DNA from: JAUHXS01 sp965213575
Lineage (GTDB): Bacteria; Bacteroidota; Bacteroidia; Chitinophagales; JAUHXS01
Length of the DNA: 64,000 nt
Assembly: GCA_965213575.1 (NCBI GenBank)
Contig: CBDBZN010000028.1
Span: 78,321 to 142,320 of the forward strand
Direction of reading: 5' to 3'
The notes below the pieces were generated by a model. That model was not told the origin of the DNA. It saw only the letters and a list, made by a program, of their open reading frames with translations, and ran no database searches. The translations under genes were made by a program, and so were the position numbers. Positions 27,355 through 37,275 of the stretch are shown one piece after another (the stretch's first letter is position 1; the number at the start of each line of letters is the position of its first letter).

Positions 27355-29118
27355 CTAATAGTTACTTACGTTCATCATCGTACTCGTTATGTTAGATGCT
27401 GTATGTAATTCAACACTATATATACCAGGGGGTAAATCTGCAGCTATCAATAAAAATTTATTATTTAGAACAGTTTCTTGATACACAATTTGTCCAACTA
27501 TATTTCGGATAATTAAATTTCCACCTTTACTAGCCATGTCAGATTGGAATACAAAGCTCCCATTGTTTGGATTAGGGAGAATTTTAAAATTAAGCTCAGT
27601 AAGTGAATTGATATAGGTAGCATCAGGACCAATAATATCTATAACCAGAGACTCAGAAGTACTATCTTCGCAGAAGTTACTCAATGCTTTTAATTCAATA
27701 ACGTATATACCAGTATCTTCAAATACATAATTTAAATCCGTTTCAAGAGATACTACTTCTCCATTTACAAACCATACATATTCACTAGCATTTTGAGATT
27801 GATTTTCAAATAAAACAGAATCTCCTAAGTTAATTTCAGCAGGAGCAATAAATTGAGGAATAGGCCTTGAGGTAACAGGTAATATTAATATGCTTGAATC
27901 TTTAGTGCCAAGAGAATCCGCTACTAATTTAAAAGTTATATAACCTCTCAAATTATTAGAGATATCTGAATGTTGAATAATATATACAGGATTTATGGAC
28001 GTAGCAAATAAGCTATCATTAATGTACCACTCATAACTGTTTGCACCTGTAGATTCATTTATAAGCTGAATTGTTGTTCCTACGCAAGCAGTATCTGAAA
28101 GATAGTCAATAGAAAAATTAGCTTCTAAAGGATCAGGTAAATTAGTTATAATACTGCCTTCTGTACCACACATATATACCAAAGTATCTTTTAAACTAAT
28201 ACCTTTCAAATCGTGAGGAACATTAATATCTGTTCTTAAGGTCCAACTGTCGCCTCCATCTTTGGTTTCGTATAACTTACCAGAGTTACAAGTAGCTAAG
28301 CCAAAAGTATCATTAACCATAACTAAAGAAAAAACTGTATGATCGATATTTATCGTATTCCATGTAGAGCCGTTATCAATACTTTTAACGATCATACCAG
28401 TATTTCCGGCCCCAAATCTTCCGGCAACTAGTAATAAATTATTTTCAAAAACTACATCATTATATCTACTATCAGCTGGAATGCCAGTGGGGCTTATATC
28501 CCCCCAAGCAACACCCCCATTAATCGTAGCTATTACTTTTGCTTCATCACCTACTACAACTCCTGTATTTTTATTCAAAAAGTCACATCCCCTTGCCACA
28601 CTATTTGAATTATCAAATATTGCTTTTGAGCGATCAGTCCATGTCTTTCCGCTATCTGTGGTATAAAATATACTCATTGGACAGGCTCCGGATCCGCAGC
28701 TGGCAGAAGTATTGTTTCCTCCAACGAAGTACCCTTCCGCTCTATTAAAAAAATATTCATCATAAATATCTCCTTTTACATCTCCTATTATAACTTCTGT
28801 CCAAGTATTTCCACCATCAGTTGTCTTAAAAAATCCTAATTCTTCGAAAGGCGAATCTCCAGCGGCATATCCATAAACAGAGTCAATCATTTTTACTGTA
28901 TAAAAATTTCCTCCTCCGGATAATATAATTCTCCAATTTTCACCATTATCGGTTTTAATAAGCGTTCCACCATTCCCTACAGTAACCCCAACTCCTGAAG
29001 AGGCCATAGAAATATCATTTAAAGTCTCATTTGTCAATGGGGGAAACACTTTAAATTCTGCCTTTAAAGCAAATAGCTGTAGAGATAAGACAATAGTTAA
29101 ATAGTAAAACTTATACAT
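27355..29118 (-). CDS. Ycf48-like/BNR-repeat secreted protein with PKD modules and T9SS type A domain, 587 aa
   Basis: A signal peptide (~1-20) is followed by at least six Ycf48-like blades (GVTVGNGGTLIKTDNGENWR, GFFKTTDGGNTWTEV, GKLYETKDGGDSWTL). Two PKD-like modules follow (NSYEWYINDSLFATS; SEYVWFVNGEVVSLE). The C-terminus LNFKILPNPNNGSFVFQS is a type A sorting signal. It is a paralog of 3768-5553 with the same module order, and confirms that the frameshifted gene there should be one protein. It is the last gene of the second surface cluster. Function is unknown. Confidence 0.87.
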   Translation of the reverse strand: MYKFYYLTIVLSLQLFALKAEFKVFPPLTNETLNDISMASSGVGVTVGNGGTLIKTDNGENWRIILSGGGNFYTVKMIDSVYGYAAGDSPFEELGFFKTTDGGNTWTEVIIGDVKGDIYDEYFFNRAEGYFVGGNNTSASCGSGACPMSIFYTTDSGKTWTDRSKAIFDNSNSVARGCDFLNKNTGVVVGDEAKVIATINGGVAWGDISPTGIPADSRYNDVVFENNLLLVAGRFGAGNTGMIVKSIDNGSTWNTINIDHTVFSLVMVNDTFGLATCNSGKLYETKDGGDSWTLRTDINVPHDLKGISLKDTLVYMCGTEGSIITNLPDPLEANFSIDYLSDTACVGTTIQLINESTGANSYEWYINDSLFATSINPVYIIQHSDISNNLRGYITFKLVADSLGTKDSSILILPVTSRPIPQFIAPAEINLGDSVLFENQSQNASEYVWFVNGEVVSLETDLNYVFEDTGIYVIELKALSNFCEDSTSESLVIDIIGPDATYINSLTELNFKILPNPNNGSFVFQSDMASKGGNLIIRNIVGQIVYQETVLNNKFLLIAADLPPGIYSVELHTASNITSTMMNVSNY

Positions 29119-29182
29119 AGCAGTTTATTATAGATGTTATCGTTAAAGTCATTTTATATCCAATATAAGATAATATTTTTGA

Positions 29183-31279
29183 TTAAAAGATTACAGTAAT
29201 AGTTCCCGCTTGCGAAATATCATCATAGCGAAGGTGATAGGTTAGAACTTCTGAGGTTTTTAATATTGAACCATTCCACGAGAATAAATTCGAACTGCCT
29301 TCATATTTATAAACCTTTTTACCGTGTCGATTAAATAACTCGATAGATATATTAGTTTCTTCGTTAGAAAATATGCGTAGGTTCGGATGAAGCCCTGTCG
29401 GAGTAAAAACATTAGGTAAAAATATATTATTGCAAACACCAATATCAATTGTATCTGAACCAACACAATTGCCTTTGGATACAGTTACTGAATAGCTGCC
29501 CGGCTTATTTACAGTTATCTTATTATCCGTAGAGCCATTTGACCATAGATAAGACTGAGAAGTTTGTGGATCAACTGCTAATTCTATGAACTGATCATTG
29601 CATAAAACAGTGTCCTCTCCTAAAAATATTGCTAAATCATTACTAACATTTATATGAGCGGTATCATAATTACTACAACCGTTGCTATCCCAAACAAACA
29701 CATAATAGCTTGTAGAAACACTTGGAGACACCATGACAGAAGTAGGAGAAATTACTTCTAAATTAGTTAAAGGAGTCCACGAAATGGAATCAAAATTATT
29801 AACTTGAAGAACTACGGAGTCATTTGGACAAATTAAAGTGTCTTTAGGCGTAAGGCCTGTTTCTATTGTCGATTGTACGGTTATTTCTTTGATGAAAGTA
29901 TCGATCAAACATCCTTTAGAGACAATCAAGCTCACCTTATAATTACCAGGTTGCGAAAACTGATGAGTAGGATTAATAAGAGAGGACGTGTCTAAACTTC
30001 CTGAACTAGGATCATCAAAGTTCCACAAAAAATTGTCAATACTACCGGCTGCAACAGTTGATAAATTATTAAAAGTCATTGGAGCTGCAAGGCAGACTGT
30101 ATCATTGGAAAATAAAGCTTCAATAGTGTTATCAGGCAATGTTGCCCAACTTTCAGGAAAGTTAGGTAACCCGGCATAACATTCACCGGGTGCAATAGAA
30201 AAAGAACCATGTTGATAATCACAAGTTGCACCTAGGCCATCAGGGTTATTGATAACACTTAAACTAAGATCAGATTCTAAAGTAATATATATTTTACCGT
30301 CAGGTCCCAATTGCATGCCTCCAATAGTTCCGGATGGAATAGGAGGAGCATTTACAGTATATTTTGAATTAATAATATCTACATTTGTTCCAGCATTAAG
30401 GTCAAATTGAAAAATTGAATCTCTACTATTTGGATTTATGTAATTTGAAACATATAATAATGAACCATTTGGTGAAAAAGAAACTCCATAAGCAGAATAA
30501 TTATTACTTATTGGGAGAGTAATAGGGTTAGTTAACATGCCGGTAGTATTATCAAAGTCAAAAATCTGACAGTTAAGCGTAGACTTACCTATAGCAAGTG
30601 CCAACTTATCTCCTTGGGGAGATGCCTTCATTGCCCCTACGGCTGCAAAAGAATTGCCATCGTGAACCCCACCAATAGATTGGACTAAAGGCGCGTCAAT
30701 ACCATTACTACTTATTTTATAACTCAAAAAGTTAGCATTATTAAACTCATGAGCAATTATCCAATAGTCAGTACCATTTGCATGTGGAATAGCTGTAAGC
30801 TTCTCTGTAACAGGTTCATGTAGAAAGACGTTTTTCTCTGTCACACAGCCAATTCCACCATTTTGGGTCATATCGACTACAGAATACATAAGGCCTGTAT
30901 TGGCATTTCCTATAAAGTTGTGAGCTGTTGTAGTAAAAATATAATATTGGCCGGGACAAAAGGGCTTAGGGATTATTAATGATCCTTGAGTAGAACTTTC
31001 ATGACCTCCTAAGCCAGTTCCATTGCACATTGGATTGTAAGTAGAATCTATAACTTCTTGCCCATCTGTATAAAATAATAATCGGCCTGTATTTTCATCA
31101 CTAATACAAGCTATACTTTCATCAGTCTGAAAACTTGATGTATTAATAGGAATGGGGTTTGTAATGTCCGCAAAGCTTATTCCGGCACTTTCACCAAAAT
31201 GCCAAATAGTTTTTCGCTTATCCTGAGACACAGCATAAAAACTGATAATAATACCAATGGAAAGTAAAAAAAATTTCAT
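29183..31279 (-). CDS. PKD-domain surface protein with CHU_C (T9SS type B) domain, 698 aa
   Basis: A signal peptide (~1-18) then TIWHFGESAGISFADITNP and GRLLFYTDGQEVIDS, the same propeller opening as 13004-14923. A PKD module lies at ~390-470 (FLWNFDDPSSGSLDTS), followed by Ig-like modules (TSYYVFVWDSNGCSNYDTA; SYLWSNGSTDNKITVNKPGS). The C-terminus (IFLPNVFTPTGLHPN, ISIELFNRHGKKVYKYEG) is a CHU_C domain. It lies directly downstream of a PorP/SprF gene. In F. johnsoniae, type B cargo such as SprB needs a partner SprF, so this pair may be cognate. Confidence 0.87.
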   Translation of the reverse strand: MKFFLLSIGIIISFYAVSQDKRKTIWHFGESAGISFADITNPIPINTSSFQTDESIACISDENTGRLLFYTDGQEVIDSTYNPMCNGTGLGGHESSTQGSLIIPKPFCPGQYYIFTTTAHNFIGNANTGLMYSVVDMTQNGGIGCVTEKNVFLHEPVTEKLTAIPHANGTDYWIIAHEFNNANFLSYKISSNGIDAPLVQSIGGVHDGNSFAAVGAMKASPQGDKLALAIGKSTLNCQIFDFDNTTGMLTNPITLPISNNYSAYGVSFSPNGSLLYVSNYINPNSRDSIFQFDLNAGTNVDIINSKYTVNAPPIPSGTIGGMQLGPDGKIYITLESDLSLSVINNPDGLGATCDYQHGSFSIAPGECYAGLPNFPESWATLPDNTIEALFSNDTVCLAAPMTFNNLSTVAAGSIDNFLWNFDDPSSGSLDTSSLINPTHQFSQPGNYKVSLIVSKGCLIDTFIKEITVQSTIETGLTPKDTLICPNDSVVLQVNNFDSISWTPLTNLEVISPTSVMVSPSVSTSYYVFVWDSNGCSNYDTAHINVSNDLAIFLGEDTVLCNDQFIELAVDPQTSQSYLWSNGSTDNKITVNKPGSYSVTVSKGNCVGSDTIDIGVCNNIFLPNVFTPTGLHPNLRIFSNEETNISIELFNRHGKKVYKYEGSSNLFSWNGSILKTSEVLTYHLRYDDISQAGTITVIF

Positions 31280-31366
31280 TTTATGAAAATTATGTTATCC
31301 TTACTGTTTTATTAAGTTACTGATAAAAACAGACAAATACAATAATCTTCAACAAGAGAAAATGTT

Positions 31367-32302
31367 TTAGAATCTCGGAGCAGTATAATTTCCTGAATTC
31401 ATTTTCTTATTAAATAAATGTATTCCAATTTGTATTTCATGTGTATTACCTGATTGAGCCACTAAGCTATTGCCTAAAAACTCATAAGCATAATTTAGCT
31501 CTATTTGATCTAGTACTAAAAAGCCGGCATACAAAATTAATCCTGCACTTTGCCTATAACCCAAACCGGCCCAAAAAATATGTTGCCAATTTAGCAAACT
31601 GTTGATTTCTATTTGGCTTCCTAAGTTAGAATAGGTTTCCAACAAAACTGATGATTTTAAAAATATATCATTTGAAATAGATCTTTTATATTGACCTATA
31701 AACAAGAAATTTCTTTTTAAGTCAAAACCACTACTCGTATTGTCGTTTATTTTAAGTTGAGGATTTGTATTAATTAGGTTCGGAATAGCAATGCCTAATT
31801 CCAATGTCCTCCATGTATAATTGATACCGATATCAGTATTAAATGAAAAGCCTCCGACACGATCTTGATTTAAGATGGCATCAGAATTATCTTGCACATT
31901 AGCATTAGCAAAATCAATACTTGTTTGAGATGCTCCGGTTGACAAACCAAAAGATATTGTATGATAAAAGCTTAGTTTTAATCGATATCTATATGATAAG
32001 TTTAAACTTGTTCTACGAATTAATGAAGTTTCATCCACCCAAAGCAAGCCCCCTAAACTGACGTTTTTTTGTATAGGGCTATGAACATTGACATAAGTAC
32101 TGGTAGGAGCTCCTTCAATACCTACCCACTGTTGCCTATGCCCAGCAAAGCCTGCAAGATAACCTCGATCTCCAACATTTGCAGGGTTATAAATGGCTTT
32201 ATTGTTAATGTACCAATTAGTGATCGGAAATTGTTGAGCTGCTACAATAAATATATTAAGCATTAAAACGAATAATAATAATAGCTTGCGGATAATTTGC
32301 AT
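31367..32302 (-). CDS. PorP/SprF family T9SS outer-membrane protein
   Basis: A signal peptide (~1-22, ending VAAQ) is followed by FPITNWYINNKAIYNPANVG and FAGHRQQWVGIEGAPTSTY, the hallmark N-terminus of the PorP/SprF family. The rest alternates as an outer-membrane beta-barrel (FYHTISFGLSTGASQTS, IGINYTWRTLELGIAIP). These proteins are specific T9SS components needed for secretion or attachment of type B (CHU_C) cargo. The 311 aa is normal. It lies between the TMTC-like gene and the CHU_C gene at 29183, which is its likely client. No other PorP/SprF is in this window. Confidence 0.93.
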   Translation of the reverse strand: MQIIRKLLLLFVLMLNIFIVAAQQFPITNWYINNKAIYNPANVGDRGYLAGFAGHRQQWVGIEGAPTSTYVNVHSPIQKNVSLGGLLWVDETSLIRRTSLNLSYRYRLKLSFYHTISFGLSTGASQTSIDFANANVQDNSDAILNQDRVGGFSFNTDIGINYTWRTLELGIAIPNLINTNPQLKINDNTSSGFDLKRNFLFIGQYKRSISNDIFLKSSVLLETYSNLGSQIEINSLLNWQHIFWAGLGYRQSAGLILYAGFLVLDQIELNYAYEFLGNSLVAQSGNTHEIQIGIHLFNKKMNSGNYTAPRF

Positions 32303-32407
32303 ACAACGTACTTTCAGGCCGGCGAAAATAATTTATTAGTGCAATTTATGATATTAATATGGATAAGTAAAGTTTAATAAATCATTTTGAGTTCTATTGC
32401 CTCTCAT

Positions 32408-32465
32408 ATAGGCTGGGGTTTGAACCCCAATCTGAATGAAAGCTGGGTTTTGAACCCCAGCCTAT
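32408..32465. repeat. compound palindrome (two nested hairpins)
   Basis: The outer arms ATAGGCTGGGGTT (32408-32420) and AACCCCAGCCTAT (32453-32465) are perfect reverse complements. The left arm also forms its own hairpin, TGGGGTT-TG-AACCCCA. The text GGGTTTGAACCCC occurs twice with small changes. It lies 12 nt after the stop of the 32478 gene, so it may act as its terminator. The form resembles dispersed REP-like intergenic repeats. Confidence 0.6.
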
Positions 32466-32477
32466 GAAGCTGTACCC

Positions 32478-34460
32478 TTATTTACTGTTACAAATATTCT
32501 GATAGTATGCAGCTTTTTGTTGGTCATTTGCCTGTTGAAATAATGACTGTATATATTTGCACAGTGATAAATCGGTTCGATCTGCATTAAAAGCTTTTTC
32601 GAAATATATAAGCGCATTTTGAGAATTAGAAGCATTATTGATAGCAAGATTACCCATATTAATGTAAACATATTTAGGGTTTGAGATTTGAGATGCTACG
32701 CTATCTAATTGCTGAATGCCTTGCTCCACTAGCTCATATTTAATTAGAAAATTATTGAAAGATTTATAAGTAATGATTCGCTCAGGAGCAAGTCGAATAG
32801 TTTTGAGGTAATACTTAAAAGCACTATCGGGTTGATTTATTTTTTCATAGGCAATAGCTATATTTAAGGCAGCTTCGGTATAATCAGGCCAAAGCTTTAA
32901 AGCTTGTTTAGAAAGCTGAATTCCTTTTTGGTAATTTTTTAGATACCCTATATGCGTTGCTCCTAAATTATTATAGGAGGATGCATACGTAGAATCAATA
33001 TTCACAGCAGCTTGGTAATGCTTAGCGATATTGTAAAGATATTGTCCCTTTTTAGGATGAGTGGGATTTTTATTTATCTTATAAAAAAGTGTATTAGCGA
33101 TCATGGCATGAGCCTTAGCCGATTGATCTACCACATTAATATCATGATAATAAGTGGTAAGATAATCATGCCAATCATTGTTTCTGGCAATCACTCTTGC
33201 TGAGTAGGCACTTAAAATAATTCCAACAGTAACAATGAAACCTACCGGAATTCTTATAGTATCATTATTTAGTGATAGAATATTTATTTTAAAAATCCTA
33301 ATAACTATAACCGATAAGGCAATGCAATATCCAAGCGAGAAAACATAGGTAAATCTATCTGCTACGATTCCTACTACCGGGTGTAAGATGTTCAGATATG
33401 CTAACATTACTCCTAGCCATAGAAGTATTCCTAGGCCTAAAACATCTCTTTGTAGCCATTTTTTCATGCCAAAAACTGCCAAAGGGAGATAAATTAAAAT
33501 TGCTAGCCAGACTTGATAATACGTCCAATCCGCTATCGGAATCTGATTAAACCCATAATAATGAGCCATGTGTAGGGGGAAAACAAGCATTTTCAAATAA
33601 TGCCAGCTGCAATACAGCCCGGTAGTTATGCGATCCATTATGCTATTTGAGTAAAATAAGGGATTTTCATAATATTGATAATTTCGAACAGATGCAGCCA
33701 ATAAATCATATTGAAGAAAAAAGACAAAACCAACTGCCAGCATTATAGGCATCATACACCATACTATTTCTTTTATATCAGCTTTAGCAAAATATAAAAC
33801 CACCGGCATAATCCCAATCAAAACCAAGCCGGTTTCTTTCGAAAACAACACAAACAGGCTCCATAATCCTATGAAAATCAGATACTTGAAATGATTGGTA
33901 CTAATAAATTTTAAACTATTTGTTAATACTAATAAAATTCCTAAAAATGCTAAAAGCTCATCCCGGCTTTTAATATTTGCTACCGGTTCTGTGTGTAGCG
34001 GGTGGGTAATAAATAACAAAGTTATTATAAAAGGAAACATCACATTATAATAAGGAAGTAGCCTGCATAGGAAATTTAGTAATATAATGCCGGTAAGAGC
34101 ATATATTAACAGGTTAATAAAGTGGCTGATGTTGGCTTGCGTTAATTTATCTTCTCGTTTTTTTTCTTCTTTAGTTTGAGCGACAGGTAAGTGGCTAAAA
34201 AGCATTTTTTCTACCACAAAAGTTAATGATACGATAGGCCGATAGCCATACTGCTGCTTACCGTCAACAGAATAGTACGTAGTAAAAATAAGTGGAATAC
34301 TTTTGAGCCCTTTTTCTACTTTTCCCACACCATCTACCACAACGTGGTCATCAGCGGAATATTCATTATTAATGGCATTACCATAAATCAGGAAAGTGAG
34401 CAAAGTGATGATTAGATATAATCGACTTAACTTTATTTTTGAAAAATCAACAGCAATCAT
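32478..34460 (-). CDS. TMTC-like GT-C glycosyltransferase with C-terminal TPRs
   Basis: The ATG at 34460 is chosen; an in-frame TTG at 34508 would lie right at the upstream stop. A first membrane helix is followed by a periplasmic loop with the acidic motif NEYSADDHVV, as in GT-C enzymes. About ten more membrane helices follow, with YGYRPIVSLTFVVEK and NIKSRDELLAFLGILL. Residues ~440-640 form TPRs (SSYNNLGATHIGYLKNYQKG; AALNIAIAYEKINQPDSAFK). This matches TMTC/DUF1736-type proteins, which transfer a sugar from a polyprenyl carrier to proteins. Position in a T9SS cargo cluster suggests glycosylation of exported proteins, which is inference. Confidence 0.8.
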   Translation of the reverse strand: MIAVDFSKIKLSRLYLIITLLTFLIYGNAINNEYSADDHVVVDGVGKVEKGLKSIPLIFTTYYSVDGKQQYGYRPIVSLTFVVEKMLFSHLPVAQTKEEKKREDKLTQANISHFINLLIYALTGIILLNFLCRLLPYYNVMFPFIITLLFITHPLHTEPVANIKSRDELLAFLGILLVLTNSLKFISTNHFKYLIFIGLWSLFVLFSKETGLVLIGIMPVVLYFAKADIKEIVWCMMPIMLAVGFVFFLQYDLLAASVRNYQYYENPLFYSNSIMDRITTGLYCSWHYLKMLVFPLHMAHYYGFNQIPIADWTYYQVWLAILIYLPLAVFGMKKWLQRDVLGLGILLWLGVMLAYLNILHPVVGIVADRFTYVFSLGYCIALSVIVIRIFKINILSLNNDTIRIPVGFIVTVGIILSAYSARVIARNNDWHDYLTTYYHDINVVDQSAKAHAMIANTLFYKINKNPTHPKKGQYLYNIAKHYQAAVNIDSTYASSYNNLGATHIGYLKNYQKGIQLSKQALKLWPDYTEAALNIAIAYEKINQPDSAFKYYLKTIRLAPERIITYKSFNNFLIKYELVEQGIQQLDSVASQISNPKYVYINMGNLAINNASNSQNALIYFEKAFNADRTDLSLCKYIQSLFQQANDQQKAAYYQNICNSK

Positions 34461-34508
34461 ATAGATTTTTCGGTCAGAAGATTTTATGGGCGTATCATTA
34501 GAGAACAA

Positions 34509-37184
34509 TTACTTATTTAACCTAATAACATTAATCGCTCCGGTTTGTATATTTTCATTGCATTTTAGAAGATAGTAGTAGGTAGCTTCCAATACGGGTT
34601 TTCCTTGATAGGTGCCGTCCCAATCATTTTGATAACTACTGCTTTCATAAACCACCAACCCGGTCCTAGAGGTAATCGTCAATTGGCAATTATCATACTT
34701 CCCATTATCAGGAAGTACCCAAAAGTCATTCACTCCATCGCCATTTGGCGTAAATAGATTATCTATTATATCATCATCTGTTGATTCACTTTTCACAATG
34801 ACAACAATAGAACAATTGTCTGTATTTCCACTGCCATCCGCAGCTTCGTATATTTCAATATTTGTACCAATAGGAAAAAATGAATTAGGTCCCAATCCAT
34901 CTACTAAGGTGACTGTAGTCGTAGCACAATTGTCGGTCGCAATAGGAAGAGGATATTCATACGGATTTTCAGATTCGCCTATTGTGGTGTCTCCTTCACA
35001 AATTAATACAGGTGGCGTGGTATCTAAAACAGTCACAGTTGCTTGACAAGTAGCTGAATTAGTGTCATATGAAACTGTCAATGTAAGTATGTTGTCTCCT
35101 ATATCATTGCAGGTAAATGTTGTTTTATCTAACGCTAATTGGACAGGGTTACAGGCAGTTTGAGAGCCATTATCTATCTCAGTAGTTGTAACATTTGCTT
35201 GCCCGTTATTATCTAGATAGATTATCACATCTTGACAAATCGCAGTAACAGTTTTATTGTTATTGACTGTTACTATAGAGGTGCATTCATCTGTATTGCC
35301 ACTTGCATCCGTTACGGTTACTATAATTATATTATCACCGGTATCAGCACAGTTAAACTCAGACTTACTCAAGCTAATGCTCTTAACAAAACAATTATCA
35401 TTACTCCCATTATTAACATCAGTAGAATCTACGGATGCTGAACCATTACTATCTAACGTAATACTAATATCCTTACAAATTGCTACCGGATTAAATGTAT
35501 CAATTAAAGTAACCGTAAAAATACAAGTATCAGCATTGCCAAAACTATCGGAAACAATCAGCGAATTTATTAAAGTGCTGGTATTATTACAAGTAAAGAA
35601 AGTGTCAATCAATGAATAAATTAAATCTGTACATCCTCCTGATGCAGGCCCCACTATATCAGGTGGTAATATATTTGCCATTCCAAATTCATCGACATAC
35701 AAAGATGTATCTCGACAGGTAGCGGTAATTATCGGAGTTCCCACAGAAGTAACTCTTAAAGTATCATAACTTACGCAGCCATTGCCATCTATAACTACCA
35801 GATCATATAATTGGGCATTTAAATTAATAAAATTACTGTCTGCTTGAAAATTATTTCCATTGTCAATAGAAAACTCATAAGCACCGGCGTTACCTCCTGA
35901 GAAATTAAAAAAACTTATGGAGCCGTCCATATTTGTGCATCGTTCACTCTCAAAGCTGCTCATAAAAGTTATACTATCAGGTTGGTTAATGGTAATTCCT
36001 TTAGTATTCACACAGCCTATCGGTTCTTCCGGGCCCACTACAATATTATCTACAGCAAAAGAAGGGTCAGAGCCGCTTCCATCTGCATCATTGTGCCATG
36101 AAAAGCCTATCCTAAAGTTAGGAATATTATCACCAGGAAGATCAGTTTCATATCGAATAGGTGCCCATTTAGGTATTGCAGCGACACTATTACAAGAATC
36201 AATACAGCAGTTCGTTTCAAAACCCACCTGGACTACGCCCCAGTTAGAACCATTAAAAAAATCTAATGTACAAAAGTCATCTGCTCCTTCTCCATAACCC
36301 ATGTAATCAAAGGCTATTTTTATATTTGATTTTCCGGTTAAATCAATAGTAGGTGATTCTATACGTTTATGAGTCTCACTATTAGCATCTTGAGAATATA
36401 TTGTGCCACAATCTCCCAAAAAACAATCTAAAGTACCTGCGGGAGCGCTGACATGTAAGGTTTGGTTACTTGGCCCCATGCTATCATCACATCCTGCACT
36501 ACAATTTCCTGCCCCGGTAAAAGATTCTGTAGCACTAATAAACCATAAATTAGGAGCTGATCCTTCTGCAGCTGTGATAGTCTGTGTCCATGATCCGCCA
36601 GCTAAAGTGGCATTCGTAGCTAGTTGATTACGATTTGAGCAATTATTATCAAACCCAAAACTTTCAAAGTAAATAGGTACTATAGCTAACGTTTGATCAG
36701 TGACTGAAAGAAAGTACTCACCGGCACACAAATTAGTAATTTCAGCAGAGTCGCTTCCTAACGTATCTCCATTGCTATTTCTCCAAACATAAGTATATGG
36801 AGGATTACCACCAGATACGCTCGCCGTGATCCGGCCATCACAACTGTCAGAACAGCTTATCGGCCGATCTTCACTAAACGTGATATTAGGCCCGTCACTT
36901 CCACCAACTACTTCTATGCCTTTTACTTCATTACCACTCCCATCTTGTATCACTATTTGGTAAAAATCGGAGGATAAAGTTCTGAAATTACTATCCGCTT
37001 GAAAATTATTGCCATTATTAATGGAGTAAATATACGGCCCACCGTCGCCTCCTGATGCTGATAATTGTATTTCTCCATTGAAAGCCCTGCAACTTTCATT
37101 GGTAATTACTGCCGTATAAGTTACTTGTGCAAATAGGCAAGTACTAGTGATCAAAAAATAAATTAACGTTAAAACTATTCGCAT
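34509..37184 (-). CDS. large HYR/SprB-repeat surface protein with CHU_C (T9SS type B) domain, 891 aa
   Basis: A signal peptide (1-20) is followed by SprB-like repeats (ISCSDSCDGRITASVSGGNP, then PYTYVWRN). The middle region (~170-390) contains SPTIDLTGKSNIKIAFDYMG and resembles a lectin/MAM-like beta-sandwich. A second SprB-like segment (MDGSISFFNFSGGNAGAYEF) comes next, then a series of HYR-like modules (~480-800, with DNCFVKSISLSKSEFNC and PPVLICEGDTTIGESENPY). It ends in CHU_C (NLFTPNGDGVNDFWVLPDNG; GTYQGKPVLEATYYY). This layout is typical of adhesins used in gliding or attachment. It is the first gene of the second surface cluster. Confidence 0.88.
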   Translation of the reverse strand: MRIVLTLIYFLITSTCLFAQVTYTAVITNESCRAFNGEIQLSASGGDGGPYIYSINNGNNFQADSNFRTLSSDFYQIVIQDGSGNEVKGIEVVGGSDGPNITFSEDRPISCSDSCDGRITASVSGGNPPYTYVWRNSNGDTLGSDSAEITNLCAGEYFLSVTDQTLAIVPIYFESFGFDNNCSNRNQLATNATLAGGSWTQTITAAEGSAPNLWFISATESFTGAGNCSAGCDDSMGPSNQTLHVSAPAGTLDCFLGDCGTIYSQDANSETHKRIESPTIDLTGKSNIKIAFDYMGYGEGADDFCTLDFFNGSNWGVVQVGFETNCCIDSCNSVAAIPKWAPIRYETDLPGDNIPNFRIGFSWHNDADGSGSDPSFAVDNIVVGPEEPIGCVNTKGITINQPDSITFMSSFESERCTNMDGSISFFNFSGGNAGAYEFSIDNGNNFQADSNFINLNAQLYDLVVIDGNGCVSYDTLRVTSVGTPIITATCRDTSLYVDEFGMANILPPDIVGPASGGCTDLIYSLIDTFFTCNNTSTLINSLIVSDSFGNADTCIFTVTLIDTFNPVAICKDISITLDSNGSASVDSTDVNNGSNDNCFVKSISLSKSEFNCADTGDNIIIVTVTDASGNTDECTSIVTVNNNKTVTAICQDVIIYLDNNGQANVTTTEIDNGSQTACNPVQLALDKTTFTCNDIGDNILTLTVSYDTNSATCQATVTVLDTTPPVLICEGDTTIGESENPYEYPLPIATDNCATTTVTLVDGLGPNSFFPIGTNIEIYEAADGSGNTDNCSIVVIVKSESTDDDIIDNLFTPNGDGVNDFWVLPDNGKYDNCQLTITSRTGLVVYESSSYQNDWDGTYQGKPVLEATYYYLLKCNENIQTGAINVIRLNK

Positions 37185-37275
37185 TCAACTATTTCTCACT
37201 AAACAAAAGTCGTTTAAAATCAATAAATAAGCAAGTTTTTATTGATCTTAATTCTTTAGAAAAATGTCATATAAA

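Noticed and set aside
35232..36627. Several forward ORFs up to 126 aa inside the HYR surface gene
   Set aside because: They are antisense to an intact 891-aa protein; repeated modules on the other strand explain the open frames.
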